A DNA stretch of 64,000 nucleotides from assembly GCA_003153555.1 (NCBI GenBank), contig PLZS01000086.1, positions 18,069-82,068 of the forward strand, in the 5' to 3' direction. Source of the stretch: Candidatus Melainabacteria bacterium. Lineage in GTDB: Bacteria; Cyanobacteriota; Vampirovibrionia; Obscuribacterales; Obscuribacteraceae. The first letter of the stretch is position 1. Every line of letters starts with the position of its first letter. Below the pieces are notes generated by a model. It had not been told where the DNA came from. It searched no databases and saw only the letters and a list, made by a program, of their open reading frames with translations. Made by a program: the position numbers and the translations under genes. Of the stretch, positions 7,710 to 16,942 are shown piece after piece.

Positions 7710-9263
7710 ATGATGAAGAGCAAGAAATTGAGTAAGGCGGAGCAGGCGCAGGAGCAGATAAGCGGAAAGGAAAGTGATCAAAAGCATGATCTGAAGCACG
7801 ATAGAAAGCAAAAGCAGAAGCAAGAACAAAAGCACGAGCACGATCAAAAGCACGAGCACAAGCCCTTCAATCGCATCACCATTGAAGCAAGTTATTTGAG
7901 CAAACCTACTCATTTACGCACTCGAATGGACCGCTACGAGGCTGGTCGAGCCATGAGAGTGAAATGTCCGCGCGAATCACATGCCGAGTTCGCGGTCAAC
8001 GTAGCCACGCGAGACAATCCCATCGACCTGCTCATTCAGTCTAACGAGGGACGAATCAAAGAACTGTTGCCGATTCGATATGGACGGATGCTCTCGTCTC
8101 CATTTGCTTTTTTCAGAGGCGCGGCAGTGATCATGGCTGACGACCTCGCTTCTACTCCCTCAATTGGATATGCCGTTCAGGCCTGCGGTGATTGCCATCT
8201 TTTAAACTTCGGCGCTTTTGCTACCCCCGAGCGAAATATCGTTTTTGACTTGAACGATTTCGACGAGACCTTCCCAGCTCCTTGGGAATGGGATCTTAAG
8301 AGACTTGCTGCTAGCTTTGCTATCGCCTCTCGCAACAACGGTCACAAACGCTCAGATGGGATAGCAGCAGCAGTGCGGTTAGTTAAGTGCTACCGTGACA
8401 GGCTGCAAGAACTCTCGGAAATGAAAACGCTTGAAGCTTGGTATTCCAGCCTTGACTATCGAGCGCTGATTGAGCTTACCGATGATCCGGAACTAAAGTG
8501 ACGACGCCAAAAGGTATTAGACAAAGCAGTGAGCCGAGATGCTCAAGCTGAATTTATCAAACTGGCACATGTGACAGGAGGGCTTCCGAAGATAAAAGAT
8601 CAGCCTCCATTGATTTATCACGAAGAGAACAGTGGAACGCCCGAGTATTGGGCAGCCATGCTACGTTCTGTGGAATTGTATCGTGCCTCTCTACCGGTTG
8701 ATGTCAGAGTGCTTTTTGATCGCTATGAACTTGTGGACAATGCGTTGAAGGTCGTGGGCGTCGGCAGCGTGGGCACCATCTGCGGAATCGCCCTCTTCTT
8801 TGCAGCAGAGCAAGACCCGTTGTTCCTTCAAGTCAAAGAAGCACGCCAGTCAGTTCTGGAGCCATATTCTAACTTTAGGAGCACGCTAACGAGAGGAGCA
8901 AGGGTGGTTGTTGGTCAAAGGATAATGCAAGCAGCCAGCGACATTTTTCTTGGTCACTACACTACTGAGAGCGGCATTCATCTTTATGTTCGCCAACTTC
9001 GGGATGTGAAGGTCAGACCGATGGTGGAGATTTTTAGTCCAGCAAATATGCTTGGCTTCGCTCGCAATTGCGGTTGGGCTCTGGCTCGGGCTCATGCTCG
9101 CTCAGGTGATCCGGCAATCATTGCGGGTTACATCGGAAAAGGCAAGACCTTCGCCACCGCGATCGGACAATTTGCAGATTCGTACTTGGATCAAAACGAG
9201 TCTGATTATGGAAAGCTTAAAGATGCCATCAGAGCCGGGATTATCGAAGCGACTGCGCTGTAG
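7710..9263 (+). pseudogene. DUF2252 family protein interrupted by in-frame TGA
   Basis: The frame from ATG 7710 (TGAGG site at 7701) runs to TGA at 8499-8501 and stays open, in the same frame, to 9263. Both halves are needed for a DUF2252 protein. The first carries RYGRMLSSPFAFFRGAA, GDCHLLNFGAF and FDLNDFDETFPAPWEWDLKR. The second carries VGVGSVGTICGIALF, the RQLRDVKVR segment and the ALARAHARSGD end. Residues 20-50 form a Lys/His/Gln-rich low-complexity tail (KHEHDQKHEHK). The residue at the stop lies in the basic stretch K-stop-RRQKVLDKA, so CGA to TGA is the simplest lesion. DUF2252 is kinase-fold-like and its role is not established. It is either a true pseudogene, a sequencing error, or a gene split into two expressed parts (GTG 8529). 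Confidence 0.8.
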
Positions 9264-9284
9264 ATGATCGCAGGTCGCAGCGAT

Positions 9285-9324
9285 CGGGAGAAGCAAGTAG
9301 TTGCATCAGCGCTTGCTTCTCCCG
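9285..9324 (+). terminator. hairpin terminator after DUF2252
   Basis: A perfect 13-bp stem (9285-9297 with 9312-9324, GGGAGAAGCAAG core) with a 14-base loop lies 22 bases after the DUF2252 stop. It is followed by a T-rich but interrupted stretch, so it is a plausible but not ideal intrinsic terminator. Confidence 0.55.
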
Positions 9325-9402
9325 TGATATTCTTACTCTTTACGGCAGGCGTTCACTTTTCTGTTCACAGCGCCTTGAGGCTTTGTTTTAAAGGAAAAAC
9401 GT

Positions 9403-10029
9403 ATGAACAATTTCCTGACCGCGAGTCCATCTTCTTCAAGCAGCAGCAGCTCTGGTGATGACGAGAAATTTAGTTGGCTTCACTGGGATACGGTAAGCCG
9501 AGAAACAATTGCGAACTGCAAAATATTTTCTGTCAACGAAGTTATAGCAACGAGCAAATGTACTCAAAAAAAGAAATTTGGTAAATTTTTCACTCTCGAC
9601 TGTGACCCATGGGTGAATGTCATCGCTCTGACAGATGAAGGCGACGTGGTGATGGTGAAGCAATACCGCCACGGTATTGAGGACCTGACTCTGGAGATCC
9701 CCGGCGGCAATGTCGACGCCTCAGACAAAGATCCCGCTGCAGCAGCTGTCCGAGAATTGAGAGAGGAGACAGGTTGCGTGGCTGAACGCTGGTCTTACTT
9801 AGGGAAGAACCACCCCAATCCCGCTCTGCAAGGCAACCTTTGCTACACGTTTCTCGCTGAAGGTGTGCGGCAAGTTGAGGCGCCAAAATTTGATGGTTCC
9901 GGAACAGAGAAAATCGAAATTAGTTACGTGAAATTGACCGATATCGGTTCACTAATTCGTCAAGGCGTTATTACTCATGCCCTTGTCATAACTGCCTTTC
10001 ATTTCTTGTTGCTAGGGCGATCCGAGTAG
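9403..10029 (+). CDS. NUDIX hydrolase, ADP-ribose pyrophosphatase-like
   Basis: 208 residues. The Nudix box is intact: GGNVDASDKDPAAAAVREL then REETGC, matching Gx5Ex7REUxEExGU except that the first Glu position is shifted or occupied by Asp. Upstream, VVMVKQYRHGIEDLTLEIPGG is the characteristic ADP-ribose pyrophosphatase lead-in (QYR..E.PAG class). A poly-Ser stretch (residues 9-17) precedes the domain. AAGGA serves ATG 9403. The expected reaction is hydrolysis of ADP-ribose or a related nucleoside diphosphate sugar, in the cytoplasm. It is monocistronic, converging with the GNAT gene at 10071. Confidence 0.85.
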   Translation: MNNFLTASPSSSSSSSSGDDEKFSWLHWDTVSRETIANCKIFSVNEVIATSKCTQKKKFGKFFTLDCDPWVNVIALTDEGDVVMVKQYRHGIEDLTLEIPGGNVDASDKDPAAAAVRELREETGCVAERWSYLGKNHPNPALQGNLCYTFLAEGVRQVEAPKFDGSGTEKIEISYVKLTDIGSLIRQGVITHALVITAFHFLLLGRSE

Positions 10030-10070
10030 CGCGATTTGCGTGTCGTGCGAGCGCTAAAGAGATATCGCTA

Positions 10071-10625
10071 TTAACGCTCCAGATTTTTGCGAATTTTGAC
10101 GAAGTGCAAGCCGTCGACTAAATGTGTTACGCCTTCGGGATTGAAAGGCGCGGTTTCGCCAGTTTTCTCATAGCCAAGACGAAGATACCAGTCCATCAGC
10201 TCGGGTCGTCCCGATACAACTTCACCGACAACTTGCTTGGATTTATAATGCTGCGTTGCGTATTGCTCAGTCCAATTCATCAGGAACTTACCAGCGCCGA
10301 CACTCTGAACGTCTGGATCGACGGCGAGCATACCGATGTGAACATGTTCTCCCACTTTTTGTAAGTGAATACAGCCGACGAGTTTTTGCTCCGCTCCATC
10401 GACTAGTTCAGCCAGCAGTATGACTTGATCCGGTGCAATGAGCATTTCTTTCAATGCATCAATTGTAATGCGTGGACCGCTAACTAGATGTTCTTCGCCA
10501 GTCCATGATTTGGCAGCTTTCCCACCGCGAAACGCATACTGAACCAGTCGCTCCACGGGTTCAATATCCTTATGTTCAGCGAGGCGGCCTTGCAGTTCCG
10601 CCTTGCGATCAGTGGTTTGACTCAT
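10071..10625 (-). CDS. GNAT family N-acetyltransferase
   Basis: 184 residues. The start ATG 10625 (MSQTTDRK) is favoured by GGAGGAG 4-5 bases upstream; a longer frame to 10670 lacks a site. The acetyl-CoA binding motif A is visible: HIGMLAVDPDVQSVGAGKFLM (V-x-P-x-x-Q-x-x-G-x-G with Ser in place of Arg/Gly). DWYLRLGYEKTG is the usual motif B ending. The substrate is not predictable. The gene is monocistronic, converging with the Nudix hydrolase. Confidence 0.85.
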   Translation of the reverse strand: MSQTTDRKAELQGRLAEHKDIEPVERLVQYAFRGGKAAKSWTGEEHLVSGPRITIDALKEMLIAPDQVILLAELVDGAEQKLVGCIHLQKVGEHVHIGMLAVDPDVQSVGAGKFLMNWTEQYATQHYKSKQVVGEVVSGRPELMDWYLRLGYEKTGETAPFNPEGVTHLVDGLHFVKIRKNLER

Positions 10626-10747
10626 GTGCTCCTCCAGACCAAGTGGAGATGACATTTTACTGCAAGGCATTTTCTATGTCAGGAATTATATTTTCCGGAG
10701 CAACGATTGGGCGTAACGCTTCACAACATTGCCCTTTTGATGAGCAG

Positions 10748-11128
10748 CTATAGTCCAAGCATTTTCGCCTTCAAAGCTTTGAACTCGTCGTCGCTGAGAA
10801 CACCGGCTTCGCGAAGTTCAGCGAGACGTTCCAATTCCTTGATCACATCGGCACTGCTTGTTTTAGCTGCTGGTGCTGAATGCGAATGCTCTGCTGTGCT
10901 CATTTTGCCGAGCAGAGCTCCACCAACTTTTTTGCCGATTTTTGTGCCGACGAGTCCGCCAAGTAAGGCGCCGGTGAAGGTGCCGATAATGGGTATTGGC
11001 AGTAGCACCGTACCAAGTTGGGCTCCGGCGATCACACCGGCTCCTGCACCAGCCATCCGTGCCGTCTTATCATTTTCTGCTACTTCGGCAGCAGCAGCTG
11101 CTGCTGCTGTATTTTGTGCATTTGTCAT
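10748..11128 (-). CDS. glycine-zipper protein with C-terminal SHOCT domain
   Basis: 126 residues. An Ala-rich start (a GCT/GCA codon run encoding seven Ala) leads to a Gly-zipper membrane-active region (about residues 25-72, GAGAGVIAGAQLGTVLLP and TGALLGGLVGTKIGKKVGG). After a polar linker comes a SHOCT domain (ELERLAELREAGVLSDDEFKALKAKML), the short helical oligomerisation motif common at the C-termini of bacterial membrane or phage-shock-like proteins. Probably a small envelope-associated oligomer. Function not established. Confidence 0.75.
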   Translation of the reverse strand: MTNAQNTAAAAAAAEVAENDKTARMAGAGAGVIAGAQLGTVLLPIPIIGTFTGALLGGLVGTKIGKKVGGALLGKMSTAEHSHSAPAAKTSSADVIKELERLAELREAGVLSDDEFKALKAKMLGL

Positions 11129-11236
11129 GTTCTCTCACCTTGAATTGCCGGTTACCTAGCTATTCAAACAGGGTGCCTGACAAATTTGGTGTTCAGCAAT
11201 ACAGTTTAGAAAGCGTTTGACGACATGCCTTTGTCT

Positions 11237-12082
11237 CTACCAACCGACAAAAGGCGACCTTCTTTCGCGCAAAATTGAGTTCAGTTCTCTTTGAATATCA
11301 TACTGAATTTCCCTGGCTATGCGAATGTGCAATTGTCTGTCTGTAGCTCTTTCTGGAGGATAATTCAGATATATAGGCGTGCCTGTGTTTATGAGCAACT
11401 TGATGGGCAGCGGGATGCAGCTTGACATAAAAGGTAACCAGGGACCTGTAAGTGTCACAGGCCAATATGGCGCGTCCAGAAGACGAGCCACTGATTTGAT
11501 GTTAGCCAGTAAAGGATAAATTTCATCACCACCGACGGTGGTTATAGGAATGATTGGTGAACCGGTCGCGATGGCGGCTTTCACAAAACCGTGATCAAAA
11601 TCACAGAGGCGATAGCGCATGGGAAAGGGTTTACCGGTGCCTCTTGGTCCTTCCGGATAAAAGAATACAAGTTCATCATCTTCAAGCAACTTTTTAGCAA
11701 TATCATATTTTGCTGGAACGCCACCAAATCCACATATCAAGTCTTTTACGTATCGGTTCGAGCGCAGAAACGTATGCGTCAGGCAGCGAATTCTTCTCGG
11801 CGACTGATGGTGCAGAAGCACTGCTATGAAAGTCATAAAAGCATCTATCGGCAACACTCCAGTATGATTGCCAATAATCACAGCCCGGCCGTTTTGAGGA
11901 ATGTTATTTATGCCGCTTGCTTGGACTTGAAAGTACTCTTCGTACAGGAATTGCAAGAACGGCTGCCATTGTTTTACGGTTTCTGGATCAAATCCGAACT
12001 CGTCAGTTTCACCTTCATATCGTGAGTAGTACTCAGGTCGAAATTTAACCCGTTTTGGCACTAGTGCTGATGGAAGGTGCAT
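11237..12082 (-). CDS. lysophospholipid acyltransferase (PlsC-like)
   Basis: 281 residues. The acyltransferase motif I GNHTGVLPID (HxxxxD variant) and motif III FYPEGPRGTG are clear, and SPIIPITTVGG corresponds to motif IV. The family transfers acyl groups to glycerol-phosphate or lysophospholipid acceptors at the inner face of the membrane. Here no membrane helix is obvious, which matches the soluble DGAT-like or hemolysin-type subgroup. GGAG precedes ATG 12082. It is single, on the minus strand. A second acyltransferase lies at 63603. Confidence 0.82.
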   Translation of the reverse strand: MHLPSALVPKRVKFRPEYYSRYEGETDEFGFDPETVKQWQPFLQFLYEEYFQVQASGINNIPQNGRAVIIGNHTGVLPIDAFMTFIAVLLHHQSPRRIRCLTHTFLRSNRYVKDLICGFGGVPAKYDIAKKLLEDDELVFFYPEGPRGTGKPFPMRYRLCDFDHGFVKAAIATGSPIIPITTVGGDEIYPLLANIKSVARLLDAPYWPVTLTGPWLPFMSSCIPLPIKLLINTGTPIYLNYPPERATDRQLHIRIAREIQYDIQRELNSILRERRSPFVGW

Positions 12083-12255
12083 TTATTCTCCTTCGCTTTT
12101 GATGATGGATTCCGGCCCTATGCAGGGAGTGTGTTCGCAGGACCCGTGGTGCCTGCTGGAGAAATTATCCCAAGTTTCTCTCACTTGCGGACCTGCGTCG
12201 AATTATTCATTATGCTAGGTTTTTTGCCTGGGCGCATCATACTTTGGGACTAATC

Positions 12256-12332
12256 TTGACGTCCTCTCCGCCCTGAAGGACCCTAAACGACGGGGCTTTA
12301 CGGATCATCCGGTAATCAACTTATCGGATGAT
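12256..12332. mobile_element. possible IS200/IS605-type terminal remnant with hairpin
   Basis: This lies in the 320-base gap 12083-12402, which has no gene. TTGACGTCCTCTCCGCCCTG followed shortly by CGGGGCTTTACGG resembles the subterminal end common in IS200/IS605 (TnpB-type) elements, but the two parts are separated by about 10 extra bases (CCCTAAACGA). An 8-bp inverted repeat ATCATCCG/CGGATGAT follows at 12304-12311 and 12325-12332. No transposase is present. Weak, by-eye identification. Confidence 0.3.
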
Positions 12333-12402
12333 TTATGGCTTGTTGCACGCAGCTGCTAGTACCGACCTGCACTGTTTCCGAATGTGTTCAGGTCCGCGTG
12401 TT

Positions 12403-14706
12403 TTAGTGCACCAGTGTGAATTTGGATGCTTTGACTGAGTTGCTATCTGTGCCGCAGAAAACTTGAAATTCACCGGGTTCAGCTGCATATTTCAAGTCGG
12501 AATCGTAGAATCTAAGATCGTCGCTTGTAAGTTTGAAGGAAATAGTTTTTTCCTCGCCTGGCTTAAGCTCCACTTTTTGAAAGCCTTTCAATTCCTTTAC
12601 CGGTCTGGTGATGCTGCCGACTAGATCGCGAACATACAGTTGAACAGTCTCGACGCCAGGATACCTTCCGGTATTTTTCACTGTCGTCGTCACAGTCAGT
12701 GCCTCAGACGGCTTCAATGTAGAAGAGCTAAGCGACAAGTCGCTATAAGCAAATGTCGTGTAACTCAATCCATAACCAAAGGGATACAGAGGTGAGTTTG
12801 ATACATCCAAATATTTGGAGCGATATTTTTCTTTTTCATCAAATGGACGTCCTGTGCTTTTAGCATTGTAGTAGATAGGAATTTGTCCAACACTGTATGG
12901 AAAGGTCATGGTTAGCTTGCCGGAAGGGTTTGCATCTCCGAATAAGGTATCGACAATCGCCTCACCAGCCCTGGTGCCACCAAACCACGTTTCCAGAATG
13001 GCATCGATGTTTGCGTTTTCCCAGGGAAGGGTTAACGGGCGTCCGTTCATTAAGACAAGAACAATCGGCTTGCCCGTTTGCTTCAACGCCTTGAGCAACT
13101 CGAATTGATTCTCGAGCAGTCCAATGTTGCTTCGGCATGATGCCTCTCCACTCATGCTGCATGGTTCACCTAGCACTGCGACGACAACATCGGCTTGCTT
13201 AGCGGTTTGTACCGCTTCTGTGATCATGTCTTGCGGAGTTTTTTCATCTCGAGTTAGCAGTGCACCGTCGCGATTCAATCTTTCTATCAGCGCAGTGTCA
13301 TCCAGAATATTGCATCCCTTTGCGTAGAGAAATTTATTGGCACCGAATTTGGTATCGAGCGCTTGCCATATGTCTGTGGACTTTTGCCAGTCACCAGCTC
13401 CGCTCCAGCTGCCGATCAGGTTGCGTTTGTCTTTCACAAGTGGACCGATGAAAGCAATTTTCGTTTGAGCGCTTAACGGCAATACTTGATTGGAGTTTTT
13501 CAAAAGCACCATACTTTTGATGGAAGCTTCTTTGCTGAGCTCCATTTTTTCAGCACTCATAAGTTGTTCTTTGTTTCGTTTCTCGCTGATGAAACGATAC
13601 GGATCGTCAAACAAGCCGAGCTTGTATTTTGCCTCCAGAACGCGGCGGCAGGCTGCATCGATCTGCGCTTCGGAAACTCGCCCAGATTTGACTAAATCAG
13701 CACCGTGTTTGACGAAGAGCTCGCCGACCATATCCATGTCAACACCAGCATTCATTGCCAGTTCGGTAACCTTCGCCTCATCGCCCAGACCATGTTCCAC
13801 CATCTCATTCACAGCGGTGTAGTCAGTAGCTACCAGCCCTTTGAAGCCCCATTGTTTGCGCAAAACATCGGTGATTAGCCACTTGTTGGCGGTTGCTGGC
13901 ACGCCGTTTATATCGTTGAACGAAGTCATTACAGTGGCTACGCCGGCGTCCACTGCAGCCTTGTAAGGCGGTAAGTAATCGTTGTACATTTTTACCGGAC
14001 TCATGTCGACTGTGTTGTAATCGCGCCCAGCTTCTGCCGCACCATACAACGCGTAGTGTTTTACGCAGGCGAGCACTGTGTCTGGTTTGTCATAACTCGA
14101 TCCTTGATATCCGCGCACCATTGCTTTTGCAATCACACTGCCCAAGTATGGATCTTCGCCTGAGCCCTCGCTGACGCGCCCCCAGCGAGGATCGCGCGTT
14201 ATGTCGACCATGGGTGAATAGGTCCAGTTCAATCCGTCTGCGCTAGCTTCCTCTGCCGCAGCGCGCGCCGTTCGTTCGATCAACTCGGGATCCCATGAAC
14301 ATGACAAGCCCAGGTTAATGGGAAAAATGGTGCGGTGACCGTGAATAACATCGTATCCAAACAGCAGAGGAATTTTTAGTCTGGATTGCTCAACTGCGAT
14401 CTGCTGCAATTTGCGAACAGCAATCGGCGTATATGAGTTAAACACGCCACCAACCAATCCACTTTTTATCTTCTCATCAACCCCCTGACTTACGACCGGT
14501 CCTGTGACGTCAAATCCAATTGAAAGCAGATTCATTTGACCGATCTTTTCGTCCAGCGTCATTTTGCGCATCAGGGTGTCGACGAGGCTATTCATTTTCT
14601 GGCTTGCTGAGGTTGATTGCACTTTACTCTCCGGAGCTTCTATTGCATGTACAGGAACCGCGCACAACTGCACAGCAATCAGTAGCGAAGGTAACCAGTG
14701 CTTCAT
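12403..14706 (-). CDS. bglX: glycoside hydrolase family 3 beta-glucosidase (BglX-type)
   Basis: 767 residues from ATG 14706, which has AGGAG nine bases upstream and begins a signal peptide (MKHWLPSLLIAVQLCAVPVHA), so the enzyme is exported to the periplasm or surface. The N-terminal GH3 barrel shows RDPRWGRVSEGSGEDPYLG, KHYALYGAAEAGRDYNTVD and GLVATDYTAVNEM, where the Asp after AT is the expected nucleophile. The GH3 C-terminal domain has VAVLGEPCSMSGEASCRSN, and a fibronectin type III-like domain closes the chain (VTTTVKNTGRYPGVETVQLY). The family releases terminal beta-D-glucose from oligosaccharides. Monocistronic, minus strand. Confidence 0.93.
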   Translation of the reverse strand: MKHWLPSLLIAVQLCAVPVHAIEAPESKVQSTSASQKMNSLVDTLMRKMTLDEKIGQMNLLSIGFDVTGPVVSQGVDEKIKSGLVGGVFNSYTPIAVRKLQQIAVEQSRLKIPLLFGYDVIHGHRTIFPINLGLSCSWDPELIERTARAAAEEASADGLNWTYSPMVDITRDPRWGRVSEGSGEDPYLGSVIAKAMVRGYQGSSYDKPDTVLACVKHYALYGAAEAGRDYNTVDMSPVKMYNDYLPPYKAAVDAGVATVMTSFNDINGVPATANKWLITDVLRKQWGFKGLVATDYTAVNEMVEHGLGDEAKVTELAMNAGVDMDMVGELFVKHGADLVKSGRVSEAQIDAACRRVLEAKYKLGLFDDPYRFISEKRNKEQLMSAEKMELSKEASIKSMVLLKNSNQVLPLSAQTKIAFIGPLVKDKRNLIGSWSGAGDWQKSTDIWQALDTKFGANKFLYAKGCNILDDTALIERLNRDGALLTRDEKTPQDMITEAVQTAKQADVVVAVLGEPCSMSGEASCRSNIGLLENQFELLKALKQTGKPIVLVLMNGRPLTLPWENANIDAILETWFGGTRAGEAIVDTLFGDANPSGKLTMTFPYSVGQIPIYYNAKSTGRPFDEKEKYRSKYLDVSNSPLYPFGYGLSYTTFAYSDLSLSSSTLKPSEALTVTTTVKNTGRYPGVETVQLYVRDLVGSITRPVKELKGFQKVELKPGEEKTISFKLTSDDLRFYDSDLKYAAEPGEFQVFCGTDSNSVKASKFTLVH

Positions 14707-15019
14707 ACCTGCAGTCTCCTCGTGCTTGACGACGTAATTCGGGTACCGCTCGATGCAAACGGGGCGGACCAGAGCACAGTATCTCACGCCGCAGAACTCT
14801 AAAAATGTACGATACGCTTAATATACCTAGAGAACACATGCACACCACTGGAGGTGCTAGATTCGCTTTCATTGGATAAAAATTCAGATGTGAGAGTTGC
14901 AGTCGGAACCAATCATGCCACGCTCGCTCGCATGAAATTCAGCTTCGCATTTGATGAGGAACCGAATGTGATGCCACCAGCGCACCCTGGTGCGCGATTA
15001 GCCTGGCAGTGGCCGATCT

Positions 15020-16291
15020 CTAAGCCATGCTCGTTTTAGCTAGATTTTCATAGATGTGGCCGGCATTTGAGGCTCGGTCACCCAGCGACGCACTGCGCTC
15101 GTATTTTGATTGGAAAGCTAAAGCGGCCTGCTGCGGAGTTTCGGCAGCTTTGATGGCGGCCATGGCGCCTTTTTCAGAGCCATTCAGCTCGTGCATGATG
15201 AAGTCTGCCTGCACGTGCCAATCTGTAACTGGCTTGCCTTCCGACTTCGCGAACGCTTCTAGTTCCGTTCTTCTGCCGCCTTCCCACTGGCAGAGACCGA
15301 TCGCCCCTTCGCCCGAGTTGTACGCATTTGTCTTGAAGCTCGATTCAGTCTGGATGTTTCCTAATATGCCTGATGCCTGAGCCGGGCTAAAGCCTTTCTC
15401 GACGAAGTAGTCGTAAAGCTGTTTCGCTTGAACCTGTTCGCCCGGTCCGAGAGGTGCGCCTGAGCTGCTCGTGCCACCGGTCTGTAGCGTGCCATCGCCT
15501 GCTCCGCCGCTTCCTTTGAACATACCGTTATTGTCGAATCCGCCGTTTCCTGCGAAACCGCCCGCGCCGCCGTCGCCACTGCCGCCGCCGCCGCCCGCGC
15601 CACCACTGCTGCCACTAACTCCGCGCGGAACGAATCCGTTCTCGGGAGGCGGAGCCGCAGGTTGATTCGGAGCTGGATTGAATGGAACAAAGTCAGGCAA
15701 ATTCGGTTTGGCATTGACCAAGTCTGTCATCCAGGAAGGAACAGACTCGCCTGGATGCGCCTTCTGAAATAATCGAATCATGTCTTGCGCTGACTGCTTC
15801 TGCATCTGCGACTCATGTGTAATCGCGTCTCGCAGGCTCTTATTACCTGCCGGATCCTTGCTCTGGATCTCGATGTTGATACTGCCGTCCGGGCTTGGCG
15901 TAGCTTTAGGATTTGCCACCATTTGACCGTCGGGAGTGAAAAAGTAGTCGGGTTCTCTTTTCGCGTCAGTGTTTTCGCCAGGCGAGCTGAAGCGAATCGT
16001 CGAACCGTTGGAAATTGCTTGCTGAACTGGAGCCGGAATCTCAGGAGGTGATCCAGACCCAACGCTCACACGAGGTAGAGGCAAAACTTCAGCGACTTGC
16101 TGGTCGCCGGCTGTGGGTGCGGCTGCAGTCGTAATCGCTGCAGTTTCGCCGAGAGGAATCGCGGCATAAGGATGATTCTGCCCACTCCAAGCCTGGTCTC
16201 CGACCTTCGGCGTTGTTTTGTTGGTATCTTCGATTGGTGGTGTTGTCATATTGATGGCTGAGCCTGTGGCGTTGGACGATGCGGTGGGCAC
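15020..16291 (-). CDS. protein with C-terminal phage-tail-lysozyme-like domain
   Basis: 423 residues. The start is uncertain: GTG 16291 or ATG 16249, neither with a convincing ribosome binding site. The first ~220 residues are polar and Pro/Thr-rich. A Gly-rich linker (GGAGGGGGSGDGGAGGFAG) follows. The last ~130 residues match the phage tail lysozyme domain: ASGILGNIQTESSFKTNAYN, GAIGLCQWEGGRR, ALAFQSKYERSASLGDRASNAG. This domain cleaves peptidoglycan glycan strands at phage injection or in secreted toxins. No signal peptide or other phage genes are nearby, so it may be a secreted muramidase or an effector. Minus strand, single gene. Confidence 0.7.
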   Translation of the reverse strand: MPTASSNATGSAINMTTPPIEDTNKTTPKVGDQAWSGQNHPYAAIPLGETAAITTAAAPTAGDQQVAEVLPLPRVSVGSGSPPEIPAPVQQAISNGSTIRFSSPGENTDAKREPDYFFTPDGQMVANPKATPSPDGSINIEIQSKDPAGNKSLRDAITHESQMQKQSAQDMIRLFQKAHPGESVPSWMTDLVNAKPNLPDFVPFNPAPNQPAAPPPENGFVPRGVSGSSGGAGGGGGSGDGGAGGFAGNGGFDNNGMFKGSGGAGDGTLQTGGTSSSGAPLGPGEQVQAKQLYDYFVEKGFSPAQASGILGNIQTESSFKTNAYNSGEGAIGLCQWEGGRRTELEAFAKSEGKPVTDWHVQADFIMHELNGSEKGAMAAIKAAETPQQAALAFQSKYERSASLGDRASNAGHIYENLAKTSMA

Positions 16292-16573
16292 CCCAAATAT
16301 AGTCCAAAAAACCGCCCCTTGTCAAGTTAAAGGCGCTCGTATAATCCGGGGTAAAGGCTTGTGAACAGTCCGCCTAGCAGGATCTGAGTCTGTTGGTTCG
16401 TCGGAAGAGCTGCTGGAGTTACGGGAGAGCTGTCGGACTGAGGCGAGACTCGTTGGAGCCATGAGATCGGTCTGATTCACGAGGTCGGCGGGCTCAGTCG
16501 ACAGCTGGTGGATCCATGAGAGATGTCCGACTTGGGCGAGAGCAGTCAGTCGGAATCTGAGGTTCTCCCCACT

Positions 16574-16942
16574 TTAACCTGGAAGCCAGCGCGCAAGGAT
16601 TTTTTCCAGATCAGCCAAACGCACCGGTTTGAATACGAAATCATTCATACCAGCGTCAATACAGCTTTGCTTATCAGGATTCGCCGTCATAGCAATTACC
16701 GGAGTGTATGCTTCCTTCTTGCCATCTTCGAAATCGCGAATTGCCCTGGTTGCTTCCAACCCATTCATGTGCGGCATTTGCACGTCCATGATAATCAAAC
16801 CGTATTTTGTGGTGCGCGCTTTCTCAATTGCTTCCTGTCCGTTCGTTGCCAAATGGCATTCGAAGCCGAGTTCGGTAAGCTGACGTTTGGTTAAAAATCT
16901 CAGCGTTAGATCATCTTCTGCCACCAATATAGGCAGCCTCAT
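16574..16942 (-). CDS. single-domain response regulator (receiver)
   Basis: 122 residues. ATG 16942 overlaps the kinase stop as ATGA, indicating translational coupling. The receiver is complete: acidic pocket E9-D10-D11 (VAEDD), phospho-acceptor D53 ([12 protein letters not shown]), Thr switch (MTAN), Lys near 105 (FKPV). There is no output domain, so it acts by protein interaction, like CheY or Spo0F, or passes phosphate on. Its partner is almost certainly the MEDS kinase encoded immediately upstream. Confidence 0.92.
   Translation of the reverse strand: MRLPILVAEDDLTLRFLTKRQLTELGFECHLATNGQEAIEKARTTKYGLIIMDVQMPHMNGLEATRAIRDFEDGKKEAYTPVIAMTANPDKQSCIDAGMNDFVFKPVRLADLEKILARWLPG

Noticed and set aside
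8499..8501. TGA as selenocysteine or a reassigned Trp codon
   Set aside because: No hairpin resembling a SECIS was seen, other genes here use TGA as a stop, and the surrounding basic residues suggest a lost Arg codon.
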